Positions 16,293 to 25,230 of a stretch of 64,000 nucleotides of DNA are shown here, in pieces. The position numbers were made by a program, and so were the translations under genes. The notes under the pieces were generated by a model. That model ran no database searches. It had not been told where the DNA came from and saw only the letters and a list, made by a program, of their open reading frames with translations. Each line of letters begins with the position of its first letter. Position 1 is the stretch's first letter. Origin of the DNA: JADLGH01 sp964586675 (GTDB lineage Bacteria; Desulfobacterota_D; UBA1144; Nemesobacterales; UBA2774); contig CAZPHQ010000002.1 of NCBI GenBank assembly GCA_964586675.1, positions 160,466 through 224,465 of the forward strand. Direction: 5' to 3'.

Positions 16293-17507
16293 TCATCCGG
16301 CCATCGCCGATATGAGCTTGAACATCGGCAGGTACATGGAAACGACTATGACGCCGACCGTGGCGCCGAGGAAAGTTATCATAAGGGGCTCGAGCGCCGA
16401 AAGCAGGGACGCGACGGCGATATCAACCTCCTCCTCGTAAAAATCGGCGATCTTGTTCAGCATGTCTTCGAGGGCGCCCGTCTGCTCGCCGACCGAGATC
16501 ATCTGAACCACCATCGGCGGGAAAAGCTTCGGACGGGTCAGCAGGGGCTCGGCCAGGGTCTGGCCCTCGCTGACGGCCTTTCTGGCGTCCATTATGGCCT
16601 CTTCGGTGATGATGTTCCCCGAGGCCTTCGCAGTTATCTCGAGGCCGTCGAGTATCGCGATACCGCCGGCTGTCAGAGTGGCAAGGGTACGGCAGAACCT
16701 TGATATAATCGTTTTCAGCATGAGGGGTCCGATGAGCCAAAGCTTCAAGAGAAACGCGTCGAACATCTTTCTCACTTTATAAGACTTGCTGTAGAAAAAT
16801 CCTGTGAGAAAGAATATGGTTGCAATCGCAATCAGTATGTAGAGTATGTTCTGCCTTATGAAAAAGCTGAGGTCGACGACGGCTTGAGTCAGCGCGGGGA
16901 GAGACGTGCCCATGTCCTTGAACATCTCGGCGAAGACCGGGACGACGAATATTATGACTATCGCGAGAACGAGTATCGCGACGCCGATGACGATGGAGGG
17001 GTATATCATCGCGCCCTTTATCTTCCGCTTGATGGAATCCATCTTTTCGAGATAGGTGGCGAGCCTCTGGAGAATGACGTCGAGAACGCCGCCTGTTTCG
17101 CCGGCCCTTATGAGCTGTGTGTAGAGGTTACTGAAAACCTTGGGATGCTTGCCGAGGGCCTCGGCGAAAGTGGAGCCGCCCTCGACATCTTCCTTTACCC
17201 TCGTCACTATGTCCTTGAATTTTTTGTTCGGGTTCTGGGCCGCTATGATGTCGAGCCCGCGGACGAGGGGGAGACCTGCGTCGATCATCGTCGAAAGCTG
17301 ACGTGTGAAGACGACGAGCTCTCTCGTCGATACGCCGCCGAACGAGAGCACGAAATCGAAGAGCTTACCCTTTTCCTTTATGCGGTTGGGGATCGGCTGA
17401 ATCTGCATCTGGCGGAGACGGGCCAGCACCGCGGACTTGCTCGGGGCCTCCATCTCGCCCTTCTTGAGGACGCCTGCAACCCTTCCCTGCCAGACGAATA
17501 CGGGCAT
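16293..17507 (-). CDS. pilC: Type IV pilus inner-membrane platform protein PilC
   Basis: A 404-residue GspF/PilC platform protein. Two repeated cytoplasmic T2SSF domains are visible (about 68-190, FTRQLSTMIDAGLPLVRGLDII; about 270-395, FCRTLATLTAGGIAILDGLEIT), each followed by membrane helices, with a large helical hairpin between (YPSIVIGVAILVLAIVIIFV and a segment near 220-240). GGGAG lies 9 bases before the ATG. It passes force from the PilB and PilT ATPases, encoded just upstream, to the pilin-handling apparatus. Confidence 0.95.
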   Translation of the reverse strand: MPVFVWQGRVAGVLKKGEMEAPSKSAVLARLRQMQIQPIPNRIKEKGKLFDFVLSFGGVSTRELVVFTRQLSTMIDAGLPLVRGLDIIAAQNPNKKFKDIVTRVKEDVEGGSTFAEALGKHPKVFSNLYTQLIRAGETGGVLDVILQRLATYLEKMDSIKRKIKGAMIYPSIVIGVAILVLAIVIIFVVPVFAEMFKDMGTSLPALTQAVVDLSFFIRQNILYILIAIATIFFLTGFFYSKSYKVRKMFDAFLLKLWLIGPLMLKTIISRFCRTLATLTAGGIAILDGLEITAKASGNIITEEAIMDARKAVSEGQTLAEPLLTRPKLFPPMVVQMISVGEQTGALEDMLNKIADFYEEEVDIAVASLLSALEPLMITFLGATVGVIVVSMYLPMFKLISAMAG

Positions 17508-17580
17508 CAGCGCACGCTCCCGGAATGTTTTTCGAAATTACGATCGGAATTCATAATACCTCTTCGGATCATTTGACCCG

Positions 17581-18678
17581 TCACCTCGCCGCCCTTTCCT
17601 TTCCCTCTCCGGAAGAGCGCTCGGTGATCATTCGTTTGATCTCCTCGGGCTCCTGGGACTTGGACATGGCGTCGTCGAGGGTTATGAGCCTTCTCATGTA
17701 GAGGTCGGTAAGCGACTGGTTCAAGGTCTGCATTTTCCATTTTTCCTGGCCTATCTGCTGCTGCGAGTATATTTGATGAACCTTGTCCTCGCGGATGAGG
17801 TTTCTTATCGCCGGATTGGGAACGAGCACTTCGACCGCGAGCACCCTGCCGCCGCCTACCTTCGGAATGAGGGTCTGGCAGAGTATTCCTTCGAGTACGA
17901 ACGACAGCTGCGCCCTTACCTGCGACTGCTCGTGAGGCGGGAAGACGTCGATGACGCGGTTTATAGTCTGGACCGCCGTATTCGTATGAAGCGTCGCGAG
18001 AGTGAGGTGACCGGTCTCCGAAAGCGTCAGCGCTATCTTTATGGTTTCGAGGTCGCGAAGCTCGCCGATGAGGACGACGTCCGGGTCTTCCCGGAGGACG
18101 CTCTTGAGCGCGTTGGCGAAGCTCTTCGTATCGCTTCCGACTTCGCGCTGGTTGACTATGCAGTTCTTGTGCTCGAATACGTATTCTATAGGGTCTTCGA
18201 TAGTTACTATGTGCTCGTGGCGCTCTTTATTGACCTGGTCTACGACGCTGGCGAGCGTCGTCGTTTTGCCGGAGCCTGTCGGCCCGGTTATGAGGATGAG
18301 GCCTCTCGGCTTTCTCGCGAGCTCGGCCAGAACGGGCGGAAGGCCCAAGTCCTGATAGCTTTTGAGAACGAACGGGAGGAGCCTGAACGCCCCGGCGACA
18401 GCGCCTTTTTGGGTGAAGATGTTGCCGCGGAAACGGCCGAGGTTCTCCATGCCGAAGGAAAAGTCGAGCTCCCAGTTCTCTTCGAACCTGTGCTTCTGCA
18501 TGTCCGTCAGGACGCTGTAGCAGATGTCTTTCGTTTCCGTCGGGGTGAGGGGCGGGTGCTTTACGGGCACGAGCTTGCCGTCGATCCTCAGCATCGGCGG
18601 GACGCCCGCCGTTATGTGGAGGTCCGACGCTCCGTTTTCGACTACGAGCTTTAAAAGTTTATCGATTGCCAGTCCCAT
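17581..18678 (-). CDS. pilT: Pilus retraction ATPase PilT
   Basis: A 365-residue hexameric ATPase that disassembles type IV pili. Motifs: PAS-like N-terminal domain starting MGLAIDKLLKLVVENGASDLHI, Walker A GPTGSGKTTTLA, Asp box TIEDPIEYVF, Walker B VVLIGELRDLET, His box GHLTLATLHTN, and the PilT-specific C-terminal AIRNLIRE motif needed for retraction. GGAG lies 9 bases before the start. It lies 15 bases after pilB and 73 bases before pilC. Confidence 0.96.
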   Translation of the reverse strand: MGLAIDKLLKLVVENGASDLHITAGVPPMLRIDGKLVPVKHPPLTPTETKDICYSVLTDMQKHRFEENWELDFSFGMENLGRFRGNIFTQKGAVAGAFRLLPFVLKSYQDLGLPPVLAELARKPRGLILITGPTGSGKTTTLASVVDQVNKERHEHIVTIEDPIEYVFEHKNCIVNQREVGSDTKSFANALKSVLREDPDVVLIGELRDLETIKIALTLSETGHLTLATLHTNTAVQTINRVIDVFPPHEQSQVRAQLSFVLEGILCQTLIPKVGGGRVLAVEVLVPNPAIRNLIREDKVHQIYSQQQIGQEKWKMQTLNQSLTDLYMRRLITLDDAMSKSQEPEEIKRMITERSSGEGKERAAR

Positions 18679-18693
18679 TTATCCGTTCTCCGA

Positions 18694-20448
18694 TCAGTCA
18701 TCGGCGGCCGTGTTCCTCACGACTTCTTCTATGCTGGTTATGCCATCCTTCAGCTTTACCAGGGCGCTCTGTCTCAAGGTCATCATTCCCTGCCTTATGG
18801 CTTCGCGCTTTATTTCGAGCGCCGACGCGCCGCTAAGTATGAATTCCTTGAGCTCTTCGTTTATCTCCATCACTTCGAATACGGCGAGCCTGCCCTTGTA
18901 TCCAGTGCCGGAGCACAGCTTGCATCCCTCGCCCGTCCCCTTGTAGACGACGAAATCCGAGACTTCCTTCGGGGAGACGCCGAGGTCGATGAGGACCTGC
19001 GGCGGCACTTCGACCTGCTGCTTGCATTCGGGGCATATGACCCTGACGAGCCTCTGGGCGACGATTGAGTTGAGGGACGCCGTTACGAGGAAAGGCTCGA
19101 CGCCCATGTTGAGGAGTCTGGTGATCGTGGATGGGGCGTCGTTCGTGTGGAGGGTCGAAAGGACGAGGTGACCGGTGAGCGCCGATTTTATCGCGATCTC
19201 GGCAGTTTCGTAGTCCCTTATTTCGCCGACGAGTATGACGTCCGGGTCCTGCCTTAAGAATGACCTTAAGCAGGACGCGAAGGTGAGGCCTATTTCTTCG
19301 TGGACCTGGACCTGGTTTACGCCGGGAAGGCTGTATTCGACCGGGTCTTCGGCTGTGGAAATGTTGACGTCGATACGGTTAAGGTCCATGAGAGAGGAGT
19401 AGAGAGTGGTCGTTTTACCGCTTCCCGTGGGACCCGTTATAAGCACCATGCCGTAGGGCTGGTATATGGATTTCTTGAATACTTCGAGCTGCTGCTCGTA
19501 AAACCCGAGCTTCGTGAGGTCGAGCTTTAAGGACTCTTTGTCGAGAATCCTCATGACCACCTTTTCGCCGAAGAGTGTCGGAACGACGGAGACCCTGTAT
19601 TCCATGGTTTTGGTCTGGCCGAGCTTCACTTTTATTCGGCCGTCCTGGGGCAGCCTTCTCTCGGCGATGTCGAGGTTGGACATGACCTTTATTCTCGACG
19701 TGACCGCGTTCTTGAGCTTCAGCGGCGGGTGCATTATGTCGTAGAGTACGCCGTCTATCCTGTATCTTACGCGGAGCTGTTTTTCGTAGGGCTCTATGTG
19801 TATGTCGCTCGCGCCCTTTCTTATGGAATCCATGAGAAGGTGGTTTACGAGCTTTATGACCGGGGCTTCTTCGGAAGCCTTTTCGAGGTCGTTTATGTCT
19901 ATGTTTTCCTCGCCGCTTATCTCGATGAGAAAATCGTCGAGGTCGCCGAGGAGCCTGTCGACCGCAGCGTTGCTTTCGCGGGCCTTCTGCGCGTCTTCCC
20001 ATTCCTGCTGGGAGCCGTAGAACCTTTCAATTGCGTTCCGTATCGACCTTTCGGACGTGACTACGACCTCGATATTGTTCCCGGTTGCGAATTTGAGGTC
20101 GTCGACGGCGAAGATGTTAGACGGATCGGACATTGCGACGACGAGCGTGGAGCCCGATTTACTTATAGGAATGAGCTTGTGCTTTATCGCCGTTTCCCTC
20201 GTGACCGACTTTAGTATCTCGTGGGCTATGTCGAACTGGTCGAGATTGATCGCGGGTACGCCGTACTGCTTGCTGAGGTAGGCCACGAGCTGGTGCTCGT
20301 CTATGTAGCCGAGGTTGAGGAGGGTTTCGCCGAGCCTCTTGCCCGTTTCCCTCTGCTCCTGTATCGCTGTTTTCAGCTGATCGAGGTTTATAACATCTTC
20401 CTTGATCAGTATATCGCCCATCTGTGCGCTTACTCGTTGTTCCTTCAT
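18694..20448 (-). CDS. pilB: Pilus assembly ATPase PilB
   Basis: A 584-residue GspE-family motor for pilus extension. The N-terminal MshEN/GspE-N domain (about 5-150) includes LGETLLNLGYIDEHQLVAYLSKQYGVP; in some relatives such domains bind c-di-GMP, and the repeated LG...LI..DQL pattern is present, though binding is unproven. The ATPase core has Walker A GPTGSGKTTTLY, Asp box AEDPVEYSL, Walker B VILVGEIRDYET and His box GHLVLSTLHTNDA. A zinc-binding tetracysteine follows: CPEC at about 487 and CKLC about 35 residues later. First gene of the pilB-T-C-S-R operon; its predicted promoter is about 270 bases upstream. Confidence 0.96.
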   Translation of the reverse strand: MKEQRVSAQMGDILIKEDVINLDQLKTAIQEQRETGKRLGETLLNLGYIDEHQLVAYLSKQYGVPAINLDQFDIAHEILKSVTRETAIKHKLIPISKSGSTLVVAMSDPSNIFAVDDLKFATGNNIEVVVTSERSIRNAIERFYGSQQEWEDAQKARESNAAVDRLLGDLDDFLIEISGEENIDINDLEKASEEAPVIKLVNHLLMDSIRKGASDIHIEPYEKQLRVRYRIDGVLYDIMHPPLKLKNAVTSRIKVMSNLDIAERRLPQDGRIKVKLGQTKTMEYRVSVVPTLFGEKVVMRILDKESLKLDLTKLGFYEQQLEVFKKSIYQPYGMVLITGPTGSGKTTTLYSSLMDLNRIDVNISTAEDPVEYSLPGVNQVQVHEEIGLTFASCLRSFLRQDPDVILVGEIRDYETAEIAIKSALTGHLVLSTLHTNDAPSTITRLLNMGVEPFLVTASLNSIVAQRLVRVICPECKQQVEVPPQVLIDLGVSPKEVSDFVVYKGTGEGCKLCSGTGYKGRLAVFEVMEINEELKEFILSGASALEIKREAIRQGMMTLRQSALVKLKDGITSIEEVVRNTAADD

Positions 20449-20719
20449 GGGAATCCTGTAATTCCTTTACGCTCGTTTATATGTCTTGCGCCGGCCATGC
20501 CCGCCTTCGGGCCTAGACATTGCCCTGGCTATACAGATCAATCAGCGGGGATGATGAGGACTATCCTGACAGGGGATCAAACGGCGGATGCGGAGAGCGG
20601 TTTCGGCGCGCCACGGAAGCAAGCCTTTCGCAAGCTTCGGGAGCACCTGCCGCTATAACTTCGGATTCGCACCCATGGTTTTTACAACCCACCCTTTTCG
20701 ATTCACCATCCTATGACAT

Positions 20720-20748
20720 TGTATACTGTTATTACGTTTTAATGTCAA
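20720..20748 (-). promoter_or_regulatory. Predicted promoter of the pil operon
   Basis: Minus strand TTGACA (20743-20748), 17 bases, TATACA (20720-20725), in a locally A+T-rich patch. The implied leader to pilB is about 265 bases. Confidence 0.5.
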
Positions 20749-21051
20749 TCCGCGCTGAAAGCGCAAAATATCATTGAGTATTTTAGCAAATTGCATGCCA
20801 AAGTTCGCCGTTCATCATTGACTGTATAAGTTTCTATAATAACAATACTTTACCATGGCCGCCGCCCGGTGTATCGATCCGGTAGGCGTTACGAATGACA
20901 AATATTGCGGAAAACAGTCCTCAAATTGTCATAGGCCATGCGTCTCAATCAGCCGGGGAGCCGCTTTTGGGAGGGTAGGGACAAAATTTAAACCGGTAGT
21001 AACACCTGAGGCTCGGAGGGGCCACCGGTGATTAACGCGGCCCGGGTCAGG

Positions 21052-21057
21052 TAGAAT
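21052..21057 (+). promoter_or_regulatory. Predicted -10 element of trmFO, leaderless arrangement
   Basis: TAGAAT lies 7 bases before the trmFO ATG at 21065. Transcription from it would begin at or one base before the start codon. No well-spaced Shine-Dalgarno is present and no good -35 hexamer is visible. Confidence 0.45.
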
Positions 21058-21064
21058 AAACGCC

Positions 21065-22384
21065 ATGTCTCAAGCGAAGATAGTGATAGCCGGCGGCGGG
21101 CTCGCCGGAGTGGAAGCCGCGCACCAGGCCGCGAAAGCGGGAATTAAGGCTAGGCTCTACGAGATGAGGCCGGGGACAATGTCACCCGCGCACAGCACCG
21201 GGGACCTCGGGGAGCTCGTATGCAGTAACTCCCTTAAATCCGATTCCATGGAGAACGCGAGCGGCATATTGAAGGAGGAGATGAGGAGTCTGGGCTCGCT
21301 CGTCATCGAGGCGGCCGACAGGACGCGCGTGCCCGCCGGAAAGGCGCTCGCCGTGGACAGGGTGAAGTTCGCAGAATATATAACGGAGAAAATAGAAGAG
21401 AACCCGCTTATAGAGCTTGTGAGGGAAGAATTTAAAGAGATACCAGAAAATCCCGGAATTCCCCACATAATAGCGACGGGGCCGCTTACGTCTGAAGCAC
21501 TCTCTCAAAGAATCAGGGGGATTTCGGACGGCTCGGACCTTTATTTTTACGACGCGATATCGCCGATTGTCGATGCCGAGACTATAGATTATTCGAAGGT
21601 CTTCAGGGCGTCGCGCTACGAGAACGGCGAGACGGAAGAGGGGGATTATCTCAATTGTCCGTTAGGCGGCGAGGAATATTACAGGCTCGTCGAAGAGCTT
21701 GCGAACGCGGAGAAGATAGAGACCCGTGATTTCGAGAAGGGGATTTACTTCGAGAGCTGCCTTCCCGTGGAGGTCATTGTCGAGAGGGGGGTCGATACAC
21801 TGAGATACGGGCCGGCGAAGCCTGTCGGCCTCAGGGACCCCCGGACCGGGAGGACGCCGTTTGCAGTGATCCAGCTCAGGGCCGAGAACTCCGGGGGGAC
21901 TATGTTCAATATCGTAGGGTTTCAGACGAAGCTGAGATATCCCGAACAGAGGCGCATATTCAGGATGATACCCGGGCTCGAGGGCGCGGAGTTCATGAGG
22001 TACGGGAGCGTTCACAGGAATACCTATATTAATTCGCCCGCGCTCCTCCGGCCGACGCTTCAGACGAAGGCGGACCCGATGCTCTTTTTCGCGGGGCAGA
22101 TCGTCGGAGTCGAGGGATACGCGGAATCGGCCGCCATGGGGATAATAGCGGGGATAAACGCCGTCAGGGTCGCCTCGGGAAAAGAGCCCGGCGTGCCCCC
22201 GAGGGAGACGGCGATAGGGTCGCTCCTTTCCTACATTACCGACGCCGGCATAAAGAAATTCCAGCCCATGAATATCAATTTCGGGCTCTTTCCGGCCCTT
22301 CCGGGGAAGGTGAGGAAGACCGAGAGGAAGGGCGCCGTGGCCGAGAGGGCGCTCTCAGCGATAGGCGGTTTCCGGCCCGCCTGA
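21065..22384 (+). CDS. trmFO: Folate/FAD-dependent tRNA (uracil-54-C5)-methyltransferase TrmFO
   Basis: A 439-residue flavoprotein that makes ribothymidine at position 54 of tRNAs using methylene-tetrahydrofolate. The FAD-binding motif IAGGGLAGVEAA starts at residue 7. Family signatures: YEMRPGTMSPAHSTGDLGELVCSNSLKSD cut here as EMRPGTMSPAH and LGELVCSNSLKSD, the catalytic-Cys-bearing segment FESCLPVEV, and the C-terminal FFAGQIVGVEGYAESAAMG. Length is normal. It is monocistronic, with an apparently leaderless start. Confidence 0.96.
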   Translation: MSQAKIVIAGGGLAGVEAAHQAAKAGIKARLYEMRPGTMSPAHSTGDLGELVCSNSLKSDSMENASGILKEEMRSLGSLVIEAADRTRVPAGKALAVDRVKFAEYITEKIEENPLIELVREEFKEIPENPGIPHIIATGPLTSEALSQRIRGISDGSDLYFYDAISPIVDAETIDYSKVFRASRYENGETEEGDYLNCPLGGEEYYRLVEELANAEKIETRDFEKGIYFESCLPVEVIVERGVDTLRYGPAKPVGLRDPRTGRTPFAVIQLRAENSGGTMFNIVGFQTKLRYPEQRRIFRMIPGLEGAEFMRYGSVHRNTYINSPALLRPTLQTKADPMLFFAGQIVGVEGYAESAAMGIIAGINAVRVASGKEPGVPPRETAIGSLLSYITDAGIKKFQPMNINFGLFPALPGKVRKTERKGAVAERALSAIGGFRPA

Positions 22385-22491
22385 GGGCGCGAATTAAGTC
22401 AGTCGCCAGCGGGGCTTATGAGCCGAATCCAGGGATGAAAAGGCCCGTTCCGGAGAGGGTTTCAAGCCTTCAAGAAATTCGTAAACTTTAC

Positions 22492-22518
22492 TTGACATTT
22501 ATAATAAAGTGGTCTAAT
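22492..22518 (+). promoter_or_regulatory. Predicted promoter of the merR-like gene (near-leaderless)
   Basis: TTGACA (22492-22497) and TCTAAT (22513-22518), spacing 15, with transcription expected about 22525, three bases before the ATG at 22528. Its position inside the longer open frame starting at 22435 argues against that longer start. Confidence 0.5.
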
Positions 22519-22527
22519 TTTTACATT

Positions 22528-22872
22528 ATGCTTCAGAACAGGGCGGAAGTCAGTCTTCCGGATAAAATATACTTCCGGATAGGTGAAGTAAGCGATTTCA
22601 CGGGTATAAAACCGTACGTTTTAAGGTACTGGGAGAGTGAGTTCGAGGAGATCGCGCCAATCAGGAGAAAGTCCCAGAGGCTTTACGACAGGGAAGCGAT
22701 CCACACGATCGTAAAGATCAAGAACATGCTCTACGATCAGAACTTCACCATAGCCGGAGCCAAGAAAAAGCTCAAGGAAGAGGCCAGCCAGAAGCGTGTG
22801 AGCACGAAGGTCAACGTTCTCCTGCACGAGATACTGGGCGAGCTCAAGTCCATAAAGCAGAATCTTGGATGA
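22528..22872 (+). CDS. MerR-family transcriptional regulator
   Basis: A 114-residue regulator. The winged-helix DNA-binding domain is YFRIGEVSDFTGIKPYVLRYWESEF..., followed by the wing QRLYDREAIHTIVKIKNMLYDQNFTIAGAKKKL and a helical C-terminus (NVLLHEILGELKSIKQNL) likely to be the dimerisation helix. There are no Cys or other metal ligands at the C-terminus, so it belongs to the small effector-less group commonly found beside a tRNA-Pro and surE. The start at 22528 is chosen because the promoter overlaps the upstream region and the family N-terminus begins near here. Targets unknown. Confidence 0.85.
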   Translation: MLQNRAEVSLPDKIYFRIGEVSDFTGIKPYVLRYWESEFEEIAPIRRKSQRLYDREAIHTIVKIKNMLYDQNFTIAGAKKKLKEEASQKRVSTKVNVLLHEILGELKSIKQNLG

Positions 22873-22895
22873 AACCTCGTTTCCCCTTTTATAAT
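22865..22895 (+). promoter_or_regulatory. Possible promoter of tRNA-Pro
   Basis: A perfect TATAAT at 22890-22895 lies 23 bases before the tRNA, with a poor TTGGAT (22865-22870) 19 bases upstream overlapping the merR stop region. Confidence 0.4.
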
Positions 22896-22918
22896 TCACC
22901 GTATACAGCTTAATCAGG

Positions 22919-22995
22919 CGGGGTGTAGCGCAGCTTGGTAGCGCATCGGCATGGGGTGCCGAGGGTCGCCGGTTCGATTCCGGCCACCCCGACCA
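22919..22995 (+). tRNA. tRNA-Pro (GGG)
   Basis: A 77-base cloverleaf: acceptor CGGGGTG/CACCCCG, D-arm GCGCAGCTTGGTAGCGC, anticodon arm TCGGC-ATGGGGT-GCCGA with anticodon GGG, T-arm GCCGGTTCGATTCCGGC, discriminator A, and an encoded CCA at 22993-22995. The encoded CCA contrasts with tRNA-Phe in the same window. Confidence 0.96.
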
Positions 22996-23104
22996 CTATA
23001 CAATTTCGCTGAATTTCATGAAGTTTACGTGTACTTACTTGCCCCGGTAGGGTAATTGTGTATTTTCTATTGCTCAAGGCCGACCTCTTTTGCCGGAAAC
23101 AATC

Positions 23105-23863
23105 ATGCCGCCCACGATACTGATATCGAACGACGACGGAATAAATTCGGAAGGGCTTCACAAGCTCCACGAAACGCTTAAGGAGCTGGGTGAGGTGTTC
23201 GTCGTCGCGCCGGACAGGGACCAGAGCGCGGTCAGCCATTCGCTGAGCCTTTACCGCCCGCTCAGGATAGAGCAGATATCGGAGTATGTCTACACTGTAG
23301 ACGGCACGCCGACGGACTGCGTCAACATAGCCGTTAACGGAATACTCAAGGACAGGAAGATCGATATAGTCGTTTCGGGCATAAACAAGGGCGAGAACCT
23401 CGGGGACGACATAACATACTCGGGGACAGTGAGCGCGGCGATGGAGGGGGCGCTCCTGGGGGTGCCCTCAATGGCGGTTTCCCTCGCGACGAAGGTGGAC
23501 TTTAATTTCGAGGCCGCCGCCTATTACGCCAAGCTCATAGCGGAATACGTTCTTCATTCGAAGCTCCCGACCTCGACGATACTCAATGTTAACGTGCCGC
23601 ACATGCCGCAGGGGGACATAAGGGGCATACTCGTGACGAGGCAGGGGAAGCGCGTCTACGGTGAGCCGGTCGTGGAGAAAATCGACCCCCGAGGGAAGAA
23701 GTACTACTGGATCGGCGGCTACGAGCTCGGGTCCATCGACATAGAGAACTCGGACATAGCGGCTGTTAAAAGAGGGTACGTATCGGTCACGCCGATAAGC
23801 CTCGACCTTACCGACTACGGATTTCTCGACAAGCTGAGAGGGGACCTCCCCGAAAAGCCCTGA
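23105..23863 (+). CDS. surE: 5'/3'-nucleotidase SurE
   Basis: Metal-dependent survival protein that dephosphorylates nucleoside monophosphates. About 252 residues beginning PPTILISNDDGINSEGLHKL; the NDDG motif supplies the metal-binding Asp pair, followed by VVAPDRDQSAVSHSLSL and SGINKGENLGDDITYSGTVSAAMEG, both diagnostic. The ATG at 23105 is preferred to an upstream TTG (23090) because SurE proteins begin within a few residues of the ILxSNDDG strand. It follows tRNA-Pro; a hairpin with T-rich tail lies just behind the stop. Confidence 0.95.
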   Translation: MPPTILISNDDGINSEGLHKLHETLKELGEVFVVAPDRDQSAVSHSLSLYRPLRIEQISEYVYTVDGTPTDCVNIAVNGILKDRKIDIVVSGINKGENLGDDITYSGTVSAAMEGALLGVPSMAVSLATKVDFNFEAAAYYAKLIAEYVLHSKLPTSTILNVNVPHMPQGDIRGILVTRQGKRVYGEPVVEKIDPRGKKYYWIGGYELGSIDIENSDIAAVKRGYVSVTPISLDLTDYGFLDKLRGDLPEKP

Positions 23864-23864
23864 A

Positions 23865-23901
23865 CCGGCGGGCATTTCAATCCGCCGGCCGTTTCCTTTT
23901 T
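23865..23901 (+). terminator. Probable terminator of surE
   Basis: CCGGCGG (23865-23871) pairs with CCGCCGG (23882-23888), loop of 10, followed by a T-rich tract (GTTTCCTTTTT). It begins at the surE stop. Confidence 0.55.
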
Positions 23902-24021
23902 CATTCTACTCCGCCGCACATTCATTTTTTTAGACACGTCCTCTCCGTTTTCGCCCGGGATAAAAATGCTACGGCATTTATAACGTATATGTTATCCTTG
24001 TACCTCCGGAGGCAATAAAAT

Positions 24022-25230
24022 ATGAGCGACTTCTACCAGACAGAGACGATCTCGACCCTTCACAGGCTCAACAGGAATAATGTATCGCAGCTCGAAGAAG
24101 AGCTCGAAGAGTTTTGCGAGACCCGGCCCATCGCGCTCGTTCTCCCGTGCCTTTACTCGGAGCTCAAGAGAAAGGCCCTCAGGGACATACTTAAAAAGCT
24201 GAGGGACGTGAAGTACCTGAACGAGATAGTGATAACGCTCGGAAGGGCGGACGAGGAGGAATTCAGGCACGCGCAGGAATACTTCTCCATACTGCCGCAG
24301 AACTACAAGATCATATGGGACGACGGGGCGAGGATGACCTCCGTGTTCAACCTCCTTAAGGAGAACAGGCTCCAGGTCGGGGAGCCGGGGAAAGGAAGGG
24401 CCGCCTGGATAGCTTATGGCTATGTTCTCGCGGGGGAGAAGAGCGAGGTCATCGCGCTTCACGACTGCGACATACTGACCTATTCGCGGGAGCTCCTGGC
24501 GAGGCTTTGTTATCCCCTCGCGAACCCGAACATGGATTACGAATTCTGTAAGGGCTATTATTCGAGGGTCACGGACAGGATGTACGGGAGGGTGACGCGC
24601 CTTTTCATATCGCCCGTCATAAGGGCGCTGAAAAAGATATTCGGGCACCTGCCGTTCCTGCAGTATCTCGACAGCTTCAGGTATCCCCTCGCGGGCGAGT
24701 TTTCGATGAAGACCGACCTCGTGAGGGTGAACAGGATCCCCGCCGACTGGGGGCTCGAAGTGGGCTCCCTCGCGGAGGTGTTCAGGAACGTCTCCCTAAA
24801 GAGGGTGTGCCAGGTCGACCTCGCCGACAGTTACGATCACAAGCACCAGGAAGTGTCCCCCGACGATCAGACGGGCGGGCTTCTCAAGATGTGCGCCGAC
24901 ATATCGCAGTCGCTTTTCAGGACGCTTTCGTCGGAGGGCGTTATTTTCTCCGAGAGCATTTTCAACACCCTCCTCGTCACCTATCTTAAAATCGCGCAGG
25001 ATACTATAAAGATGTATGAGGACGACGCAGCCATAAACGGACTCTTCTTCGACAGGCACGACGAGGGGCTCGCGGTGGAGACATTCGCCAAGGGTATAAG
25101 GATCGCGAGCCACCAGTTCCTCCAGGACCCGCTCGGCTCGCCGCTCATTCCTAACTGGAGCAGGGTGACCTCGGCCATTCCCGACATACTCGATCAGCTT
25201 AAGGACGCGGTTGAAAAGGACAATGCCTAG
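24022..25230 (+). CDS. Glucosyl-3-phosphoglycerate synthase-like glycosyltransferase (GT81-type)
   Basis: A 402-residue GT-A glycosyltransferase. Residues about 35-75 form the nucleotide-sugar Rossmann part (RPIALVLPCLYSELKRKALRDI), GKGRAAWIAYGYVLA is the loop before the metal site, and ALHDCDILTYSRELLARL carries the DxD-type motif (DCD). FRYPLAGEFSMK and DWGLEVGSLAEVF are characteristic of GpgS, which transfers glucose (or mannose in relatives) from NDP-sugar to 3-phosphoglycerate. CGGAGG lies 9 bases before the ATG. The adjacent gene, overlapping by 8 bases, encodes the matching phosphatase, so the pair should make glucosyl- or mannosylglycerate, a compatible solute. Sugar specificity is not resolved. 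Confidence 0.85.
   Translation: MSDFYQTETISTLHRLNRNNVSQLEEELEEFCETRPIALVLPCLYSELKRKALRDILKKLRDVKYLNEIVITLGRADEEEFRHAQEYFSILPQNYKIIWDDGARMTSVFNLLKENRLQVGEPGKGRAAWIAYGYVLAGEKSEVIALHDCDILTYSRELLARLCYPLANPNMDYEFCKGYYSRVTDRMYGRVTRLFISPVIRALKKIFGHLPFLQYLDSFRYPLAGEFSMKTDLVRVNRIPADWGLEVGSLAEVFRNVSLKRVCQVDLADSYDHKHQEVSPDDQTGGLLKMCADISQSLFRTLSSEGVIFSESIFNTLLVTYLKIAQDTIKMYEDDAAINGLFFDRHDEGLAVETFAKGIRIASHQFLQDPLGSPLIPNWSRVTSAIPDILDQLKDAVEKDNA

Larger units (their letters stand above)
20449..21064. other. Long spacer between divergent pilB and trmFO
   Basis: About 615 bases with no credible gene; the longest frame (85 codons) lacks a ribosome site. It holds the predicted pilB promoter (20720-20748) and the trmFO -10 element (21052-21057). 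The pilB leader contains a small hairpin, GAAGC-aa-GC / GC-aa-GCTTC at about 20619-20640, whose regulatory role is unknown. I looked for a c-di-GMP riboswitch and could not match its core. Confidence 0.5.

Noticed and set aside
17773..18654. 293-codon open frame antisense to pilT
   Set aside because: Mirror of a highly conserved gene, rich in Glu/Arg/Val as expected of antisense reading; no independent evidence.
20449..20720. Possible c-di-GMP riboswitch before pilB
   Set aside because: The GEMM core elements could not be found on the minus strand; only a small hairpin is present.
22435..22527. Longer N-terminus of the MerR gene
   Set aside because: It would include the predicted promoter and a hydrophobic stretch unlike the family.
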